NCBI RefSeq assembly: GCF_000696305.2
Contig: NZ_AOMT01000024.1
Location: forward strand, 1 to 55,067
Source of the DNA: Moraxella bovoculi 237
GTDB taxonomy: Bacteria > Pseudomonadota > Gammaproteobacteria > Pseudomonadales > Moraxellaceae
Direction of reading: 5' to 3'
Length of the DNA stretch: 55,067 bases
The translations under genes and the position numbers were made by a program. A model generated the notes under the pieces. That model ran no database searches, was not told the DNA's origin, and worked only from the letters and a program-made list of their open reading frames with translations. Shown one piece after another: positions 16,258 through 26,454 of the stretch (the first letter of the stretch is position 1; every line of letters begins with the position of its first letter).

Positions 16258-16290
16258 GGCATAAATCAAACCGAAGGCTTGATTTATGCC
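16258..16290. repeat. Perfect 12-bp inverted repeat between psd and the antitoxin gene
   Basis: GGCATAAATCAA (16258-16269) and TTGATTTATGCC (16279-16290) pair perfectly around 9 nt. The T tract that follows is weak (AGTTTTCATTTT). It may terminate psd, or serve as an autoregulatory operator of the downstream DinJ-type antitoxin, a usual arrangement for type II modules. Confidence 0.5.
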
Positions 16291-16354
16291 AGTTTTCATT
16301 TTGAAATAAAGAAAAATCGTTAGATTGTCATTAGTTTTATAAGGAAAAATAACG

Positions 16355-16636
16355 ATGAGTAATAATTTTAACATGAGTTTTGACCCTACCACCAAAGAAC
16401 AATTTGCCAAAGTGGTTGGTGAATATGGCTTGACTGTGCCACAAGCATTTAAATTATTTGCCAATCAAGTCATTAAAACAGGGGTTATCCCTTTGTCCTT
16501 TGATTGGGCGAAAAATGACAGAATCCCCACCGATAAACTGCTAAATGCCATTAGCGAGTTGGAGTAGGGCGATGTGCTGATCTATGACAGCTTGGACGAT
16601 TTTGTTAAGGCGTACGACACCACCCCCAAATTATAA
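16355..16636 (+). pseudogene. RelB/DinJ-family antitoxin with premature stop
   Basis: From ATG 16355, preceded by an AAGGAAAA box, 70 residues read as a ribbon-helix-helix antitoxin (MSFDPTTKEQFAKVVGEYGL, TVPQAFKLFANQV, IPLSF). A TAG at 16565-16567 then interrupts. The same frame continues as GDVLIYDSLDDFVKAYDTT and ends at TAA 16634-16636, where the toxin-binding C-terminal tail of such antitoxins would be. One CAG-to-TAG change would explain it. The DNA-binding half could still be made; toxin neutralisation is probably lost, which is harmless because the adjacent toxin is also broken. Confidence 0.75.
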
Positions 16637-16642
16637 TGTGCC

Positions 16643-16770
16643 ATGAAAAAAAATCATAACCACACGCCAGTTTGACAAGGATTTGAAGGCTTTGGGTTAT
16701 CAAGCGAGCTGATAGACGTATTGCACGCTCTAATTCATGACACGCCTCTGCCGACTGTCTGGCGGACGAG
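16643..16770 (+). pseudogene. YafQ-like toxin fragment, frameshifted and truncated
   Basis: ATG 16643 is followed by eight A where seven would give the frame KKIITTRQFDKDLKALGYQA, the start of YafQ/RelE-type mRNA interferases. A second shift is needed to continue as LIDVLHALIHDTPLP, the next YafQ-like segment. The rest, including the catalytic His residues, is missing and replaced by a PaiB-type sequence. The order antitoxin then toxin, and the 6-nt gap, fit a dinJ-yafQ operon. Confidence 0.65.
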
Positions 16771-16932
16771 ATACAGGGCATTTTGGGCTTGACGGTGGAT
16801 GTTAGTGAGATGATTGGTAAATTTAAACTGAGCCAAAACCGAGAGCAGGGTGATTTTGACAGCGTGGCGCAAGGTTTGACCGATAGCGGACAAGTAGGGC
16901 TGGCGGAGGCGGTTGCCAGAACGCGCGAATAG
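16760..16932 (+). pseudogene. C-terminal fragment of a PaiB-type FMN-binding regulator
   Basis: In the frame ending at TAG 16930-16932, the sequence EIQGILGLTVDVSEMIGKFK, then LSQNREQGDF, matches the closing part of the PaiB/FMN-binding split-barrel family, whose hallmark is GKxKLSQNR. The N-terminal two thirds are absent; upstream lies the truncated YafQ-like fragment. A deletion has thus fused two unrelated gene ends. Confidence 0.6.
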
Positions 16933-16987
16933 GCTAGGACGGATTGGCTGAGCACATCTGACTGGTAAATTTATTGCGCTATTTTGC

Positions 16988-18331
16988 TTATGTGCCAACA
17001 AAATCAAACATCAGATCAGGTTCGTCGCCCGCCATGAGATGAGTCAATGCTTTGGCGGAGCCGCAGGCGTGCGTAAAGCCAAGCGTGCCATGACCTGTGT
17101 TCAGCCATAGATTATCCAGTGTCTCCCCTGTCGAGCCGTGACGTACCTGCCCGAAGTGCGCCTGTCCGATGAGTGGCACATTGGACGGTGTCATGGGGCG
17201 CAGCCCTGTCCAGTAATTTGGCTCATCATAACTTAACGCATCGCCGAACACAGATCGAACGCGGCGCGTCAAGGCATGACAGCGTGTCTCATCAAGATTT
17301 GTATTATAGCCGTTAAATTCTGCCGTGCCTGCCACACGTAGCACATCGCGCTGATCGGAGGTAAAGCGGCTCATGACGAGCTTATATTCATCATCGATCA
17401 GGCTGACTTGTGGTACTCGAGCGCCATCAAGCACCTGATAGGTGGCTGAATAGCCCTTAGCAGGGAAAATCGGCAAGAACACCCCAATCGCATCAAGTAA
17501 TGCCTTGCCATGACTTGCCAGGCAGACGACATAATGGTCGCTTTTATGGGTGATGGTGTTGTCTTTGTGGGTTAGTGTCAGATGGGTGATGGTGCCGTTG
17601 GTCTGATGGATGCTATCGATGTGCGTATCATGTAGGAAGTTGACGCCTTGTGCTTGGCAGTGCTTGGCGAGCTTGCGGGTGAATAGATGAGCATTACCAG
17701 ACAGATCGGCATCAGTATAAGTCGCCCCCACTAAGGCATCACCCAGCATGCCAAGTGCAGGCTCGATGTGCCGAGCTTGATCGGGGCTGATGAGCGTGCG
17801 ATGACAGCCTAATGTCTGCATTCTCTGCGTGGGCGTGATTGCGGATTGATATTCTGCATGACTGGTATAAAAGTGCATGATGCCCTGTAGCCGCTGTTCA
17901 AATGCCAATGGCAACTGCGCCATCAGATCCTTTAGCGCATCGCGAGAATACAGCCCCAGATTGACCATCTGCACCAGATTGGCATCGGCACGCTTGGCGG
18001 TGCATTCTCTTAAGAATCTATAGATGAATCGCATCTGTTCTATGTTGCCATTGATGCGATAAAGCAGAGGCGCATCGGGCTGGCTGAGCCATTTTAGGGC
18101 TTTTAGAGGGGTGCTGGGATTCGCCCATGGCGTAGCGTGGCATACTGAGATCTGACCACCATTGGCGAAGCTGGTCTCCATGGCGGGCAGGTTTTGGCGG
18201 TCAATGACCGTTACATCAAAGCCTGCCTGAGACAGATACCAAGCGCTAGTGACACCCGTAACGCCCGCACCGAGCACCGTAACGGTTGGCTTATTGGTAT
18301 TAGCCACGCGCCACATCACCCATAAGCTCAT
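16988..18331 (-). CDS. dadA: D-amino-acid dehydrogenase (DadA-type FAD oxidoreductase)
   Basis: About 440 residues. An N-terminal FAD-binding GAGVTGVTSAWYL fingerprint is followed by ETSFANGGQISVCHATPWAN and a C-terminal YWTGLRPMTPSNVPLIGQ plus NTGHGTLGFTHACGS, all typical of DadA. It oxidises D-amino acids such as D-alanine to keto acids at the membrane, passing electrons to the respiratory chain. The longest start (18331) overlaps ygfZ by 32 nt; ATG 18316 and GTG 18310 are alternatives, and none has a good ribosome-binding site. Translational coupling to ygfZ is therefore likely. No alanine racemase gene is beside it. Confidence 0.92.
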   Translation of the reverse strand: MSLWVMWRVANTNKPTVTVLGAGVTGVTSAWYLSQAGFDVTVIDRQNLPAMETSFANGGQISVCHATPWANPSTPLKALKWLSQPDAPLLYRINGNIEQMRFIYRFLRECTAKRADANLVQMVNLGLYSRDALKDLMAQLPLAFEQRLQGIMHFYTSHAEYQSAITPTQRMQTLGCHRTLISPDQARHIEPALGMLGDALVGATYTDADLSGNAHLFTRKLAKHCQAQGVNFLHDTHIDSIHQTNGTITHLTLTHKDNTITHKSDHYVVCLASHGKALLDAIGVFLPIFPAKGYSATYQVLDGARVPQVSLIDDEYKLVMSRFTSDQRDVLRVAGTAEFNGYNTNLDETRCHALTRRVRSVFGDALSYDEPNYWTGLRPMTPSNVPLIGQAHFGQVRHGSTGETLDNLWLNTGHGTLGFTHACGSAKALTHLMAGDEPDLMFDFVGT

Positions 18332-19019
18332 CGGGCAAGGGTAAAATCTCCCCGATTTCCGCTACATTGTCAGGCGAGCCAATGACTAGGGCGTCAAAGC
18401 CACCATCGGTAGGTACGCTATTGACGATTTGTACTTTGCCAAGTTTATCGCCGTCATTTGCCTGTTCTGTGAGCGAGATACGGTGCAGGTAGGCTTTTGG
18501 GCTTGCCTTGAACCACAGCCGGGCGATGATCTCTTGCCCTAGATAGCAGCCTTTATCATAGTCCACGCCTCCACGCTGGTGTAGGCGCAGCTCCTGGGGT
18601 TGGAACAGTCCTTGGGTTGCTTTGGTGATCCAATAGTTGCCTGTTTGGATGCTTAAGCTTGCCCAATTCTGAGCATCGGCTTGATTGGCATCATCACTAA
18701 AGGCCGGCTGACCATGCTCTATGGCAGGATAAATGGGCGCGACATCAGACTGGGTGAATTTAGAAAATGCGCCGTATTTTTTGATGTGTGCGGTCAGATC
18801 GCTCATGCAGTCTGCTGAGGTGACGAGCGCGAAAGACTCAACGTCAATGCGTCTTACCCATAGCCCAAACTGCACGCGACCCTTTAAATCGCTGATGGCA
18901 CAGGGCGAAAAATCATCGGTTAATTTTTCGACATTGATGGTTAATTGACCTTGTAAGAATTTGGTGGCGTCTTTACCGCTTAGGGTGACTTGCTCAAAAG
19001 TGGGGATTGTCGTTGTCAT
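18300..19019 (-). CDS. ygfZ: YgfZ/GcvT-like folate-binding protein
   Basis: 239 residues, shorter than E. coli YgfZ (326) but with the diagnostic KGCYLGQEIIARLWFK motif, in which the Cys is functionally essential. Other landmarks are LSGKDATKFLQGQLTINVE near the start and DLKGRVQFGLWV. YgfZ uses tetrahydrofolate and supports assembly or repair of some iron-sulfur enzymes such as MiaB. It is the first gene of a two-gene minus-strand unit with dadA. Confidence 0.92.
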   Translation of the reverse strand: MTTTIPTFEQVTLSGKDATKFLQGQLTINVEKLTDDFSPCAISDLKGRVQFGLWVRRIDVESFALVTSADCMSDLTAHIKKYGAFSKFTQSDVAPIYPAIEHGQPAFSDDANQADAQNWASLSIQTGNYWITKATQGLFQPQELRLHQRGGVDYDKGCYLGQEIIARLWFKASPKAYLHRISLTEQANDGDKLGKVQIVNSVPTDGGFDALVIGSPDNVAEIGEILPLPDELMGDVARG

Positions 19020-19180
19020 GATTGTGTCTTATCGTTTGTTGTGAAATAAATAAAAAAGCAGTTATGCTATGGTTGTCATTGTAGCATTTTCAAGGCAAGA
19101 TTAACATTTTGTATCAACAAAAAATTCGCAAAATCTGCTATACTAGGCGCTCATAATTTTAGCTCTATTTAGGATGTATC

Positions 19181-19519
19181 ATGAATCTACCTGCCTGCCC
19201 AAAATGCGAAGAAAACTACACTTATGCTGATGGCGATCTCTTGATCTGTCCAATGTGCGCGCATGAATGGTCAGCAGATGCAGACGCGGATGATATGCCT
19301 ATTATTAAGGATGCAGTGGGCAACGTGCTAAATGATGGCGACAGCGTAACTGTGATTAAGGATTTGAAGGTCAAAGGCTCATCAACGCCAATCAAAGTAG
19401 GTACAAAAGTCAAATCCATCCGCCTGATTCATGACGCACCAGACGATCATGACATTGATTGTAAGATCGATGGCTTTGGTGCAATGAAACTAAAATCCAG
19501 CGTGGTAAAAAAAGCCTAG
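19181..19519 (+). CDS. yjdM: PhnA/YjdM-family zinc-ribbon protein
   Basis: 112 residues: an N-terminal zinc ribbon [10 protein letters not shown] ... CPMCAHEW (two C-x2-C pairs), then the PhnA domain with [20 protein letters not shown] and [12 protein letters not shown], ending KLKSSVVKK. Despite the historical name, this family is not needed for phosphonate use and its biochemical role is unclear. It is followed 51 nt later by hemL on the same strand, though hemL has its own AAGGAA box. Confidence 0.93.
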   Translation: MNLPACPKCEENYTYADGDLLICPMCAHEWSADADADDMPIIKDAVGNVLNDGDSVTVIKDLKVKGSSTPIKVGTKVKSIRLIHDAPDDHDIDCKIDGFGAMKLKSSVVKKA

Positions 19520-19570
19520 TTCTATTTTCTTTCTATCTGCATTCATAAAATCAAATAACAAGGAACTTCC

Positions 19571-20857
19571 ATGACGACACTTACTGCCGACCAAGTCTTA
19601 TTTGAAAAAGCTAAACGCCACATTCCGGGGGGTGTAAACTCGCCCGTGCGTGCCTTTGCAGGGGTGGGTGGTACGCCTGTGTTCGTAAGCCGTGCCAAGG
19701 GAGCGTATATGTACGACACCCAAGGGCGTGAGTACATCGACTACGTTGGCTCGTGGGGACCTATGATTTTAGGTCATGCTCACCCCAAAGTCATTGATGC
19801 GGTCAAAAAGGCTGCCGATGACGGCTTGTCCTTTGGGGCTCCCACGCCCTTTGAGACGACCATGGCGGATTTGATTGCCGATATTATTCCACACATTGAG
19901 CTCGTTCGCATGGTGTCATCAGGGACGGAGGCGACCATGAGTGCCATTCGTCTGGCTCGTGGCTACACAGGGCGAGATAAGATTGTCAAATTTGAAGGGT
20001 GCTATCATGGGCATTCAGATAGTCTGCTTGTCAAGGCAGGCTCTGGCATGCTAGACATTGGCGAGCCGACATCTAAGGGCGTGCCTGCCGACTTTGCCAA
20101 GCATACTGTAACTTTGCCTTATAATGACATTGATGCGTTGCAATCCGCCTTTGATAAATTTGGCGATGAATTTGCGTGCGTGATTTTAGAGCCGATAGCG
20201 GGTAACATGAACATGGTTATCCCAAGCCAAGAGTTTCATAACACCCTGCGTAAGCTTTGCACCAAGCACGGGGCGGTGTTGATTTTTGATGAAGTGATGA
20301 CGGGCTTTCGTGTGGGACTGCGTGGAGCAAGTCATCATTTTGGCATTACCCCCGATCTTAGCACCTTTGGCAAAATCATCGGGGCTGGCTTGCCTGTGGG
20401 AGCATTTGGCGGTAAGCGTGAGATTATGGAATGTATAGCCCCCTTGGGTGGTGTTTACCAAGCAGGGACACTGTCTGGCAACCCCTTAGCCATGCGTGCA
20501 GGTAAGGCGATGTTTGATGAATTAACTCGTCCGAGTTTTTATGAAGAATTAACCGCCAAAACCGCCAAACTGGTAGACGGCTTGCAAGCACTGGCGGGCA
20601 AACACGGCATAGATTTTGCAAGCTGTCATGTAGGCGGTATGTTCGGGTTGTTTTTTGCCAAAGAATTACCCAAAAACTTTAATGACGTGGCATGCGCCGA
20701 CACCAAACGCTTTAATAAGTTTTTCCACGGCATGCTAGAACGTGGCATTTATCTTGCGCCTTCTGCCTTTGAGGCGGCGTTCATGTCGATTGCGCACACT
20801 GATGATGACATTAAAAAGACGCTGGCGGCGGCGGATGAAGTCTTTGCATCGTTGTGA
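19571..20857 (+). CDS. hemL: Glutamate-1-semialdehyde 2,1-aminomutase
   Basis: 428 residues, full length. A PLP enzyme of the C5 heme pathway producing 5-aminolevulinate. The start has [20 protein letters not shown], the substrate-gate region has [18 protein letters not shown], and the Schiff-base lysine is K268 in [30 protein letters not shown] is also diagnostic. It lies upstream of secA with a 73-nt gap. Confidence 0.98.
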   Translation: MTTLTADQVLFEKAKRHIPGGVNSPVRAFAGVGGTPVFVSRAKGAYMYDTQGREYIDYVGSWGPMILGHAHPKVIDAVKKAADDGLSFGAPTPFETTMADLIADIIPHIELVRMVSSGTEATMSAIRLARGYTGRDKIVKFEGCYHGHSDSLLVKAGSGMLDIGEPTSKGVPADFAKHTVTLPYNDIDALQSAFDKFGDEFACVILEPIAGNMNMVIPSQEFHNTLRKLCTKHGAVLIFDEVMTGFRVGLRGASHHFGITPDLSTFGKIIGAGLPVGAFGGKREIMECIAPLGGVYQAGTLSGNPLAMRAGKAMFDELTRPSFYEELTAKTAKLVDGLQALAGKHGIDFASCHVGGMFGLFFAKELPKNFNDVACADTKRFNKFFHGMLERGIYLAPSAFEAAFMSIAHTDDDIKKTLAAADEVFASL

Positions 20858-20930
20858 TTAAAATGATTTTTTCTTGTATTTGTTCTGTTTATCATTATAT
20901 AGTTAAAAATTTAAATTTGTTGGAACATTC

Positions 20931-23717
20931 ATGTTAAGTAAAATTATCGGCAGTGTCATTGGCACTAAAAATGAGCGCGAGCTCAAACGCATGCGCAAAA
21001 TTGTCGCAAAAATCAACGCCTATGAACCTACGATTCAGACGCTGTCCGATGAAGAGCTGCGCCAAAAAACCTTTGAATTCAAAGAGCGCCATCAGCAGGG
21101 TGAGAGTCTAGATAGCATCCTGCCAGAAGCCTTTGCGGTATGTCGTGAAGCGTCCATTCGTGTTAATGGCATGCGCCACTATGACGTGCAGCTCATCGGT
21201 GGTATGACTTTGCATGAAGGCAAGATTGCCGAGATGAAGACCGGTGAGGGTAAGACCTTGATGGCGACCCTTGCCATTTATCTAAATGCGATCAGTGGTA
21301 AGGGTGTGCACGTCGTCACGGTGAACGACTATCTGGCAGGGCGTGATGCCGAGCTAAACCGTCCGTTATTTAGCTTTTTGGGGTTGACGGTGGGCGTGAT
21401 TTATAGCCAGCAGCCACCACAGGAGAAGTTTGAGGCTTATCGCGCTGACATCACTTACGGCACGAATAACGAATACGGCTTTGACTATCTGCGTGATAAC
21501 ATGGTGTTTAGCCTTGCCGAGAAAAAACAGCGCCCGCTTAATTATTGTATCATCGATGAGATCGACAGTATCTTGATTGATGAGGCGCGTACACCGCTCA
21601 TCATCTCAGGTCAAGCAGAAGATTCAGCCGAGTTGTATGCACTGATTAACACCATCGTGCCTCGCCTGACTCGCTCTGAAGATGAAGAGGCGAATAAAGA
21701 TAATAAAGACGGCGATTTTTGGATTGATGAGAAGAACCGTGCCATTGAGATCAGTGAAAAAGGCTACGAGAAGATCGAGCGATTCTTGGTTGAGGTGGGT
21801 GAGCTTGGCGCCAATGAAAGCCTGTACAGTCCTGCGCGTTTGCCATTGCTGGCGCATGTGCAGGCGGCGATCCGTGCGCACCACATTTTTGTTAAGAACA
21901 TTCACTACATCGTCCAAGATGGCGAGGTCATCATTGTTGATGAGAACACGGGTCGTACCATGCCTGGCCGTCGCTGGAGTGAGGGTCTGCATCAAGCGGT
22001 AGAAGCCAAAGAAGGTGTTGAGATTCAAGCCGAAAACCAAACGATGGCAACCACCACCTTCCAGAACTATTTTCGTCTGTATGACAAGCTGTCCGGCATG
22101 ACAGGTACGGCGGATACCGAGGCGGCAGAATTTAAGTCCACTTATGATCTTGATGTGGTCATCATCCCAACACATCGTCCGATTGCTCGTATCGACATGG
22201 ACGATCAGATCTTCTTAACCAAGCTTGGTAAATACCGAGGCATCATCAAAGAGATCAAATCAATCACCGCCAAGGGCGCACCTGTGCTGGTCGGTACGGC
22301 AACAATTGAGGCAAGTGAGGAGCTGTCGTACCTACTGGATCAAGAAGGTATCGTTCATAACGTCCTAAACGCCAAGCAGCATGAGCGCGAAGCAGAGATC
22401 ATCGCTCAGGCGGGTCGCCCACAAGCAGTAACCATCGCCACCAACATGGCGGGTCGTGGTACAGACATCATCCTAGGTGGTAACTGGCAAGCTCAGATTG
22501 ATAATCTGCATGAGCTGACCGAAGAGCAAAAAGCGCAATTACAAGCCGATTGGCAAAATAAGAACGAAGCGGTAAAAGCGGCAGGCGGTCTACACATCAT
22601 CGGCTCAGAGCGACATGAATCTCGCCGTATCGATAACCAGCTGCGTGGTCGTGCTGGTCGTCAAGGCGACCCGGGGCAATCACGTTTCTTCTTATCGTTA
22701 GAAGACGACCTGATGCGCATCTTCGCTGGCGATCGTGTCATGAATATGTTCCGTGCGATGGGTCTAAAAGAAGATGAAGCGATCGAGCATAAGATGGTCT
22801 CTCGCTCAATCGAAGGTGCGCAGGGTAAGGTTGAGGCGCGTGACTTCGATGCGCGTAAAAACCTACTCAAATATGACGATGTGGCGAATGAGCAGCGTAA
22901 GGTCATCTATGGACAGCGCGATGACTTGTTAGGGCAAGCTGACTTGCAAGAATCCATTAAACAGATGCATCATGAGGTCTATAATGCACTGATTAATCAG
23001 TTCGTGCCAGCAGGTTCAGTGGATGATCAGTGGAATATCGATGGCCTAGAAGATGAAATCGAAGACGCGTTCAGATTCTACATGCCGATCAATGATTGGC
23101 TGGATGCAGATCGCCGCCTTGATGAAGAAGGTCTGCGCGATAAGATCATCAGTACCGCAATCGCACGCTACGAAGACAGACGTATGCAGATGGGCGAAGA
23201 CAGCGCGGCACAGCTTGAGCGTCATTTCATGCTACAGAGTTTAGATCGTCACTGGAAGGAGCATCTTACTCAGATGGATCAGCTTCGTAAAGGCATTCAT
23301 CTGCGCAGCTACGCTCAGAAGAACCCTGAGCAAGAATATAAACGCGAATCTTTTGAATTGTTCCGCTCAATGCTTGGCGCGATTAAATCTGATATCGTTC
23401 AGGATTTGGCGCGTGTTCATGTACCAACCCCTGAAGAGCTTGCTGCACTAGAAGAAGAGCGTCGTCGCCAAATCGAGCAGATGCGCATGCAGTTCGAGCA
23501 TAACCAAGCCAATGAAGAGACGAGCGAACCACGCGAACATCGCGCATCATCAAATCAAAACATCACCTTCACATTAAGTGCAGCTGGTGTGAGCGCAGAA
23601 CAAGCAGCGCGTATGGCGGAAAAAGATGTGGTTATACCCGAAAACATTAATCGTAACGCGCCGTGCCCTTGTGGTAGCGGACTAAAATACAAGCAATGCC
23701 ATGGCAAGCTATCGTAA
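20931..23717 (+). CDS. secA: Preprotein translocase ATPase SecA
   Basis: 928 residues. ATP-driven motor that pushes preproteins through SecYEG. Walker A MKTGEGKT is at 102-109 and the DEAD-like box is [15 protein letters not shown]. The preprotein cross-linking domain, the second motor domain with [13 protein letters not shown], the [19 protein letters not shown] segment, and the C-terminal zinc-binding tail [14 protein letters not shown] for SecB contact are all present. It should be fully functional. A terminator follows at about 23725-23754. Confidence 0.99.
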   Translation: MLSKIIGSVIGTKNERELKRMRKIVAKINAYEPTIQTLSDEELRQKTFEFKERHQQGESLDSILPEAFAVCREASIRVNGMRHYDVQLIGGMTLHEGKIAEMKTGEGKTLMATLAIYLNAISGKGVHVVTVNDYLAGRDAELNRPLFSFLGLTVGVIYSQQPPQEKFEAYRADITYGTNNEYGFDYLRDNMVFSLAEKKQRPLNYCIIDEIDSILIDEARTPLIISGQAEDSAELYALINTIVPRLTRSEDEEANKDNKDGDFWIDEKNRAIEISEKGYEKIERFLVEVGELGANESLYSPARLPLLAHVQAAIRAHHIFVKNIHYIVQDGEVIIVDENTGRTMPGRRWSEGLHQAVEAKEGVEIQAENQTMATTTFQNYFRLYDKLSGMTGTADTEAAEFKSTYDLDVVIIPTHRPIARIDMDDQIFLTKLGKYRGIIKEIKSITAKGAPVLVGTATIEASEELSYLLDQEGIVHNVLNAKQHEREAEIIAQAGRPQAVTIATNMAGRGTDIILGGNWQAQIDNLHELTEEQKAQLQADWQNKNEAVKAAGGLHIIGSERHESRRIDNQLRGRAGRQGDPGQSRFFLSLEDDLMRIFAGDRVMNMFRAMGLKEDEAIEHKMVSRSIEGAQGKVEARDFDARKNLLKYDDVANEQRKVIYGQRDDLLGQADLQESIKQMHHEVYNALINQFVPAGSVDDQWNIDGLEDEIEDAFRFYMPINDWLDADRRLDEEGLRDKIISTAIARYEDRRMQMGEDSAAQLERHFMLQSLDRHWKEHLTQMDQLRKGIHLRSYAQKNPEQEYKRESFELFRSMLGAIKSDIVQDLARVHVPTPEELAALEEERRRQIEQMRMQFEHNQANEETSEPREHRASSNQNITFTLSAAGVSAEQAARMAEKDVVIPENINRNAPCPCGSGLKYKQCHGKLS

Positions 23718-23724
23718 AAACTTA

Positions 23725-23754
23725 AATAGGCAGGTCTTTACCTGTCTATTTTTT
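23725..23754 (+). terminator. secA terminator
   Basis: ATAGGCAGGT and ACCTGTCTAT pair around CTTT, one position being a G-T pair, followed by six T. Confidence 0.8.
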
Positions 23755-23830
23755 GTGATATATTGTGTGAATCAATCATCAATGATAAAAACTATCATTT
23801 ACAATATCTGATGAATTTAAGAGTGTTTCA

Positions 23831-24118
23831 ATGAAAAAACTAATTTGGCTGACCCCTATATTATCTGTGGTTATGATGACAGGCTGTGGTGATAAAAAAG
23901 AGGCGACTACAGAAGAGTCTGCAGAAGTAGAAACTGTTCCGATGTCTGCTGAGCCTGCTGATCCGATCATCACAACTGAGCCGAGCATTCAAGATCCGCC
24001 AGTAACTGAACCCGTTGAAGGCGATGTATTGGAATCTGACGCATCAGCGGAAGTAGAGCAGGGCGATACTGAGGCAGTACCTATCGAATCCGTGGATGAG
24101 GAAGTTACCACTAATTAA
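23831..24118 (+). CDS. Small acidic lipoprotein
   Basis: 95 residues with a signal peptide and lipobox MMTGC (Cys19). The mature part is rich in E, D, P, T and V, with no predicted fold, and resembles a disordered linker. A GTTTCA segment, but no strong Shine-Dalgarno, precedes the ATG. Function unknown. It converges on the alanine-rich lipoprotein gene and shares a terminator with it. Confidence 0.72.
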   Translation: MKKLIWLTPILSVVMMTGCGDKKEATTEESAEVETVPMSAEPADPIITTEPSIQDPPVTEPVEGDVLESDASAEVEQGDTEAVPIESVDEEVTTN

Positions 24119-24165
24119 TCACACGACAAATATGTGATAGTATGCAATTATTAATACAACAGATA

Positions 24166-24195
24166 AAAAAAGAGAACCAAAAAGGTTCTCTTTTT
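24166..24195. terminator. Bidirectional terminator between convergent lipoprotein genes
   Basis: AAAAAAGAGAACC (24166-24178) and GGTTCTCTTTTT (24184-24195) pair around AAAAA. A and T runs on both sides fit use from either strand. Confidence 0.85.
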
Positions 24196-24219
24196 ATGTG
24201 CTTTAAGAAAAAAGACAAA

Positions 24220-24621
24220 TTAGTTAGTCTTAGTCTCAGTGGTAGCAGTAGCAGTAGCGTCTGCAGCAGGAGCGATAGCAGCGTCTACAGCAGCTTTATC
24301 AGCAGCGTCTTTTGCAGCATCAGCAGCTTCTTCAGCAGCATCTTGTGCGTTTTCAGCAGTAGCTTCAGCTTGCTCAGCAGCAGCGCCAGTAGTAGCTTGT
24401 GCGTCTACAGCAGCAGTAGCAGCAGTGTCAGCAGCGGCTTGTGCAGTGTCAGCAGCTTGTTGTGCAGCAGCGTCGGCAGGAGCAGCGTCAGCAGCGGCTT
24501 GCGCTTCGTTTGCAGCAGCTTGTGCTTCTTCGGCAGCTTTAGAAGCTTCTTCAGCTGGCTTTGAGCAAGCAGTTAGAGCTAGAGAAGCGATTAGAGCAGA
24601 TAGAAATAGTTTAGTTTTCAT
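24220..24621 (-). CDS. Alanine-rich lipoprotein with predicted coiled coil
   Basis: 133 residues. An ATG at 24621 with a GGAGA box leads a signal peptide and lipobox ALTAC (Cys19); the frame extends further upstream, but those residues do not look like protein. The mature part is dominated by A, E, D and Q with a period of three to four (EEASKAAEEAQAAANEAQ, then AADTAQAA), which predicts a long helix or coiled coil like Lpp-type or adhesin-stalk proteins. It has no C-terminal lysine of Lpp type. An envelope structural or periplasmic spacing role is possible. Confidence 0.78.
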   Translation of the reverse strand: MKTKLFLSALIASLALTACSKPAEEASKAAEEAQAAANEAQAAADAAPADAAAQQAADTAQAAADTAATAAVDAQATTGAAAEQAEATAENAQDAAEEAADAAKDAADKAAVDAAIAPAADATATATTETKTN

Positions 24622-24952
24622 GGTGATCTCCATAGAATAGTAAGTTAGCAATTGTATTACAGTTCTTAATGGCACTAGGCGAGAACAAAGGATTGCTCTC
24701 GCCATGTTGCAAAAAAATCCCTGAAGTACTTTACTGCATCGCAAATTATATAGTAATTCAGCATAAATAAAAAATGATATTTTTTAGCAAAATCAAAAAA
24801 ATGTAACAAAATATTTCTAATTGCTTGCTAAGTATCGAATTTCTATTCAAAACGCCTAAAAATCCACCATATAATCGAGAATTTTTCGTTTAAAACAGCA
24901 TTTTATAATAGCATAGAATTATGACCGTTTCAAGTCAAGGATTTTTGGTGAC
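24622..24952. other. Intergenic region upstream of the alanine-rich lipoprotein
   Basis: 330 nt between the rho stop and the lipoprotein start. On the minus strand it holds a TATAAT-like box in AATTACTATATAATTT (about 24745) and a GGCGAGA/TCTCGCC hairpin (24678-24703) in the probable 5' leader. The remainder is AT-rich, with no supported ORF. Confidence 0.5.
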
Positions 24953-26221
24953 TTAGGAGGACGCTTTTTTGGTCATATTGCTAAAAAATTCGTCATTTGT
25001 CTTAGAGTCTTTTAGGCGGTCAAGTAAAAACTCAGTCGCTTGAGAGTCATCCATCGGTTGTAGCAGCTTGCGCAGAACCCAGACACGGCGTAGAGTCTCT
25101 TCATCTAATAGGCGCTCTTCACGGCGAGTGCTTGATTTTTTGATGTTGATGGCAGGGAATATGCGACGCTCTGCCAAATCACGCTCAAGGGTAATCTCTT
25201 GGTTGCCCGTGCCTTTAAATTCTTCAAAGATCACCCCGTCCATCTTCGAGCCTGTGTCGATCAGCGCGGTTGAGATGATGGTCAGACTGCCACCTTCTTC
25301 GACATTACGCGCCGCACCAAAGAAGCGTTTCGGACGCTCGAGTGCATTGGCGTCCACACCACCTGTCAGTACTTTGCCGCTCGATGGAATGACAGTATTA
25401 TAGGCGCGCGCCAGACGGGTGATGGAGTCTAATAGAATCACGACATCTTGCTTGTGCTCAACCAGGCGTTTGGCTTTTTCGATGACCATCTCAGCGACTT
25501 GAATGTGACGTTGTGGCGGTTCATCAAAGGTGGATGCTACCACTTCACCGCGTACGGTGCGCTGCATCTCGGTGACTTCTTCGGGGCGCTCATCGATGAG
25601 CAGGACGATTAGATAGCATTCAGGGTGGTTTTTGGCGATGGCTTGGGCGATGTTCTGTAGCAGAACGGTCTTACCTGCCTTGGGTGGCGCTACGATGATG
25701 GAGCGCTGACCCTTACCGATGGGGGCGATGAGATCAATCACGCGACCGGTTAGGTCTTCGGTGGTGCCGTTGCCTTGCTCAAGTGTGAGCTGCTTGGTGG
25801 GGAACAGGGGTGTTAAGTTCTCAAAAATCAGCTTATGACGGCTGCGATCCGGCGTATCAAAGTTAATCTCGCTGACCTTCAGTAACGCAAAATATCGCTC
25901 TTGTTCTTTGGGTGGGCGAATCTGCCCTGCGATTGAGTCGCCGGTTTGGAGGTTGAAGCGGCGAATTTGGCTTGGGCTGACATAGATGTCATCAGGGCCT
26001 GCCAAATAGGAGCCTTCAGATGAACGTAAAAATCCAAAGCCATCGGGCAGAATTTCTAGCACACCATCACCATAAATGGGCTCACCGTTGCGGGCGTGGG
26101 TTTTTAGGATGGCGAAAATAATGTCTTGTTTGCGGCTGCGAGCCATGTTCTCAAGTCCCATTTGCTCAGCGATGGCGAGCAGTTCGGCGACTGGCTTTCT
26201 TTTGAGTTCGGTTAGATTCAT
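24953..26221 (-). CDS. rho: Transcription termination factor Rho
   Basis: 422 residues, the standard length without insertion. It has the N-terminal RNA-binding domain starting [14 protein letters not shown], then [13 protein letters not shown] and [16 protein letters not shown]. The ATPase domain carries [12 protein letters not shown] and [32 protein letters not shown] and the R-loop GTGNQEI complete it. Hexameric RNA helicase ending untranslated transcripts. It lies downstream of trxA with a 233-nt leader, the same trxA-rho order seen in enterics, where rho is autoregulated in its leader. Confidence 0.99.
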   Translation of the reverse strand: MNLTELKRKPVAELLAIAEQMGLENMARSRKQDIIFAILKTHARNGEPIYGDGVLEILPDGFGFLRSSEGSYLAGPDDIYVSPSQIRRFNLQTGDSIAGQIRPPKEQERYFALLKVSEINFDTPDRSRHKLIFENLTPLFPTKQLTLEQGNGTTEDLTGRVIDLIAPIGKGQRSIIVAPPKAGKTVLLQNIAQAIAKNHPECYLIVLLIDERPEEVTEMQRTVRGEVVASTFDEPPQRHIQVAEMVIEKAKRLVEHKQDVVILLDSITRLARAYNTVIPSSGKVLTGGVDANALERPKRFFGAARNVEEGGSLTIISTALIDTGSKMDGVIFEEFKGTGNQEITLERDLAERRIFPAINIKKSSTRREERLLDEETLRRVWVLRKLLQPMDDSQATEFLLDRLKDSKTNDEFFSNMTKKASS

Positions 26222-26454
26222 GGATAGGTCTTAGGAGAAATTAATCATGAAAAGTTGGGCGGCCTTGCGAATGCTTGACCGAAAAAATCTGTTAATGATT
26301 TGATATTGAGAATGCCGTTGGGAGTGGTGTTTTTTTACAGGATAACGGCTAGCGCATAATGATACGAGTTTTTATCCGGAAAATCAAGAGTGTTAAAGGA
26401 CTAAAACAAAAAAAGACTTGCAAAACAAAGTACTTTTTTGTGGTGTGAATGCGC

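Noticed and set aside
16605..16955. 116-codon minus-strand ORF near dadA
   Set aside because: It is the reverse of the PaiB and YafQ remnants, whose plus-strand readings match known families.
21624..22175. 183-codon ORF antisense to secA
   Set aside because: No start signal and complete overlap with secA.
24239..24640. Long alanine/serine-rich ORF on the plus strand
   Set aside because: It is the antisense of the GCA/GCT-rich alanine lipoprotein gene; repetitive codons keep both strands open. It has no start signal.
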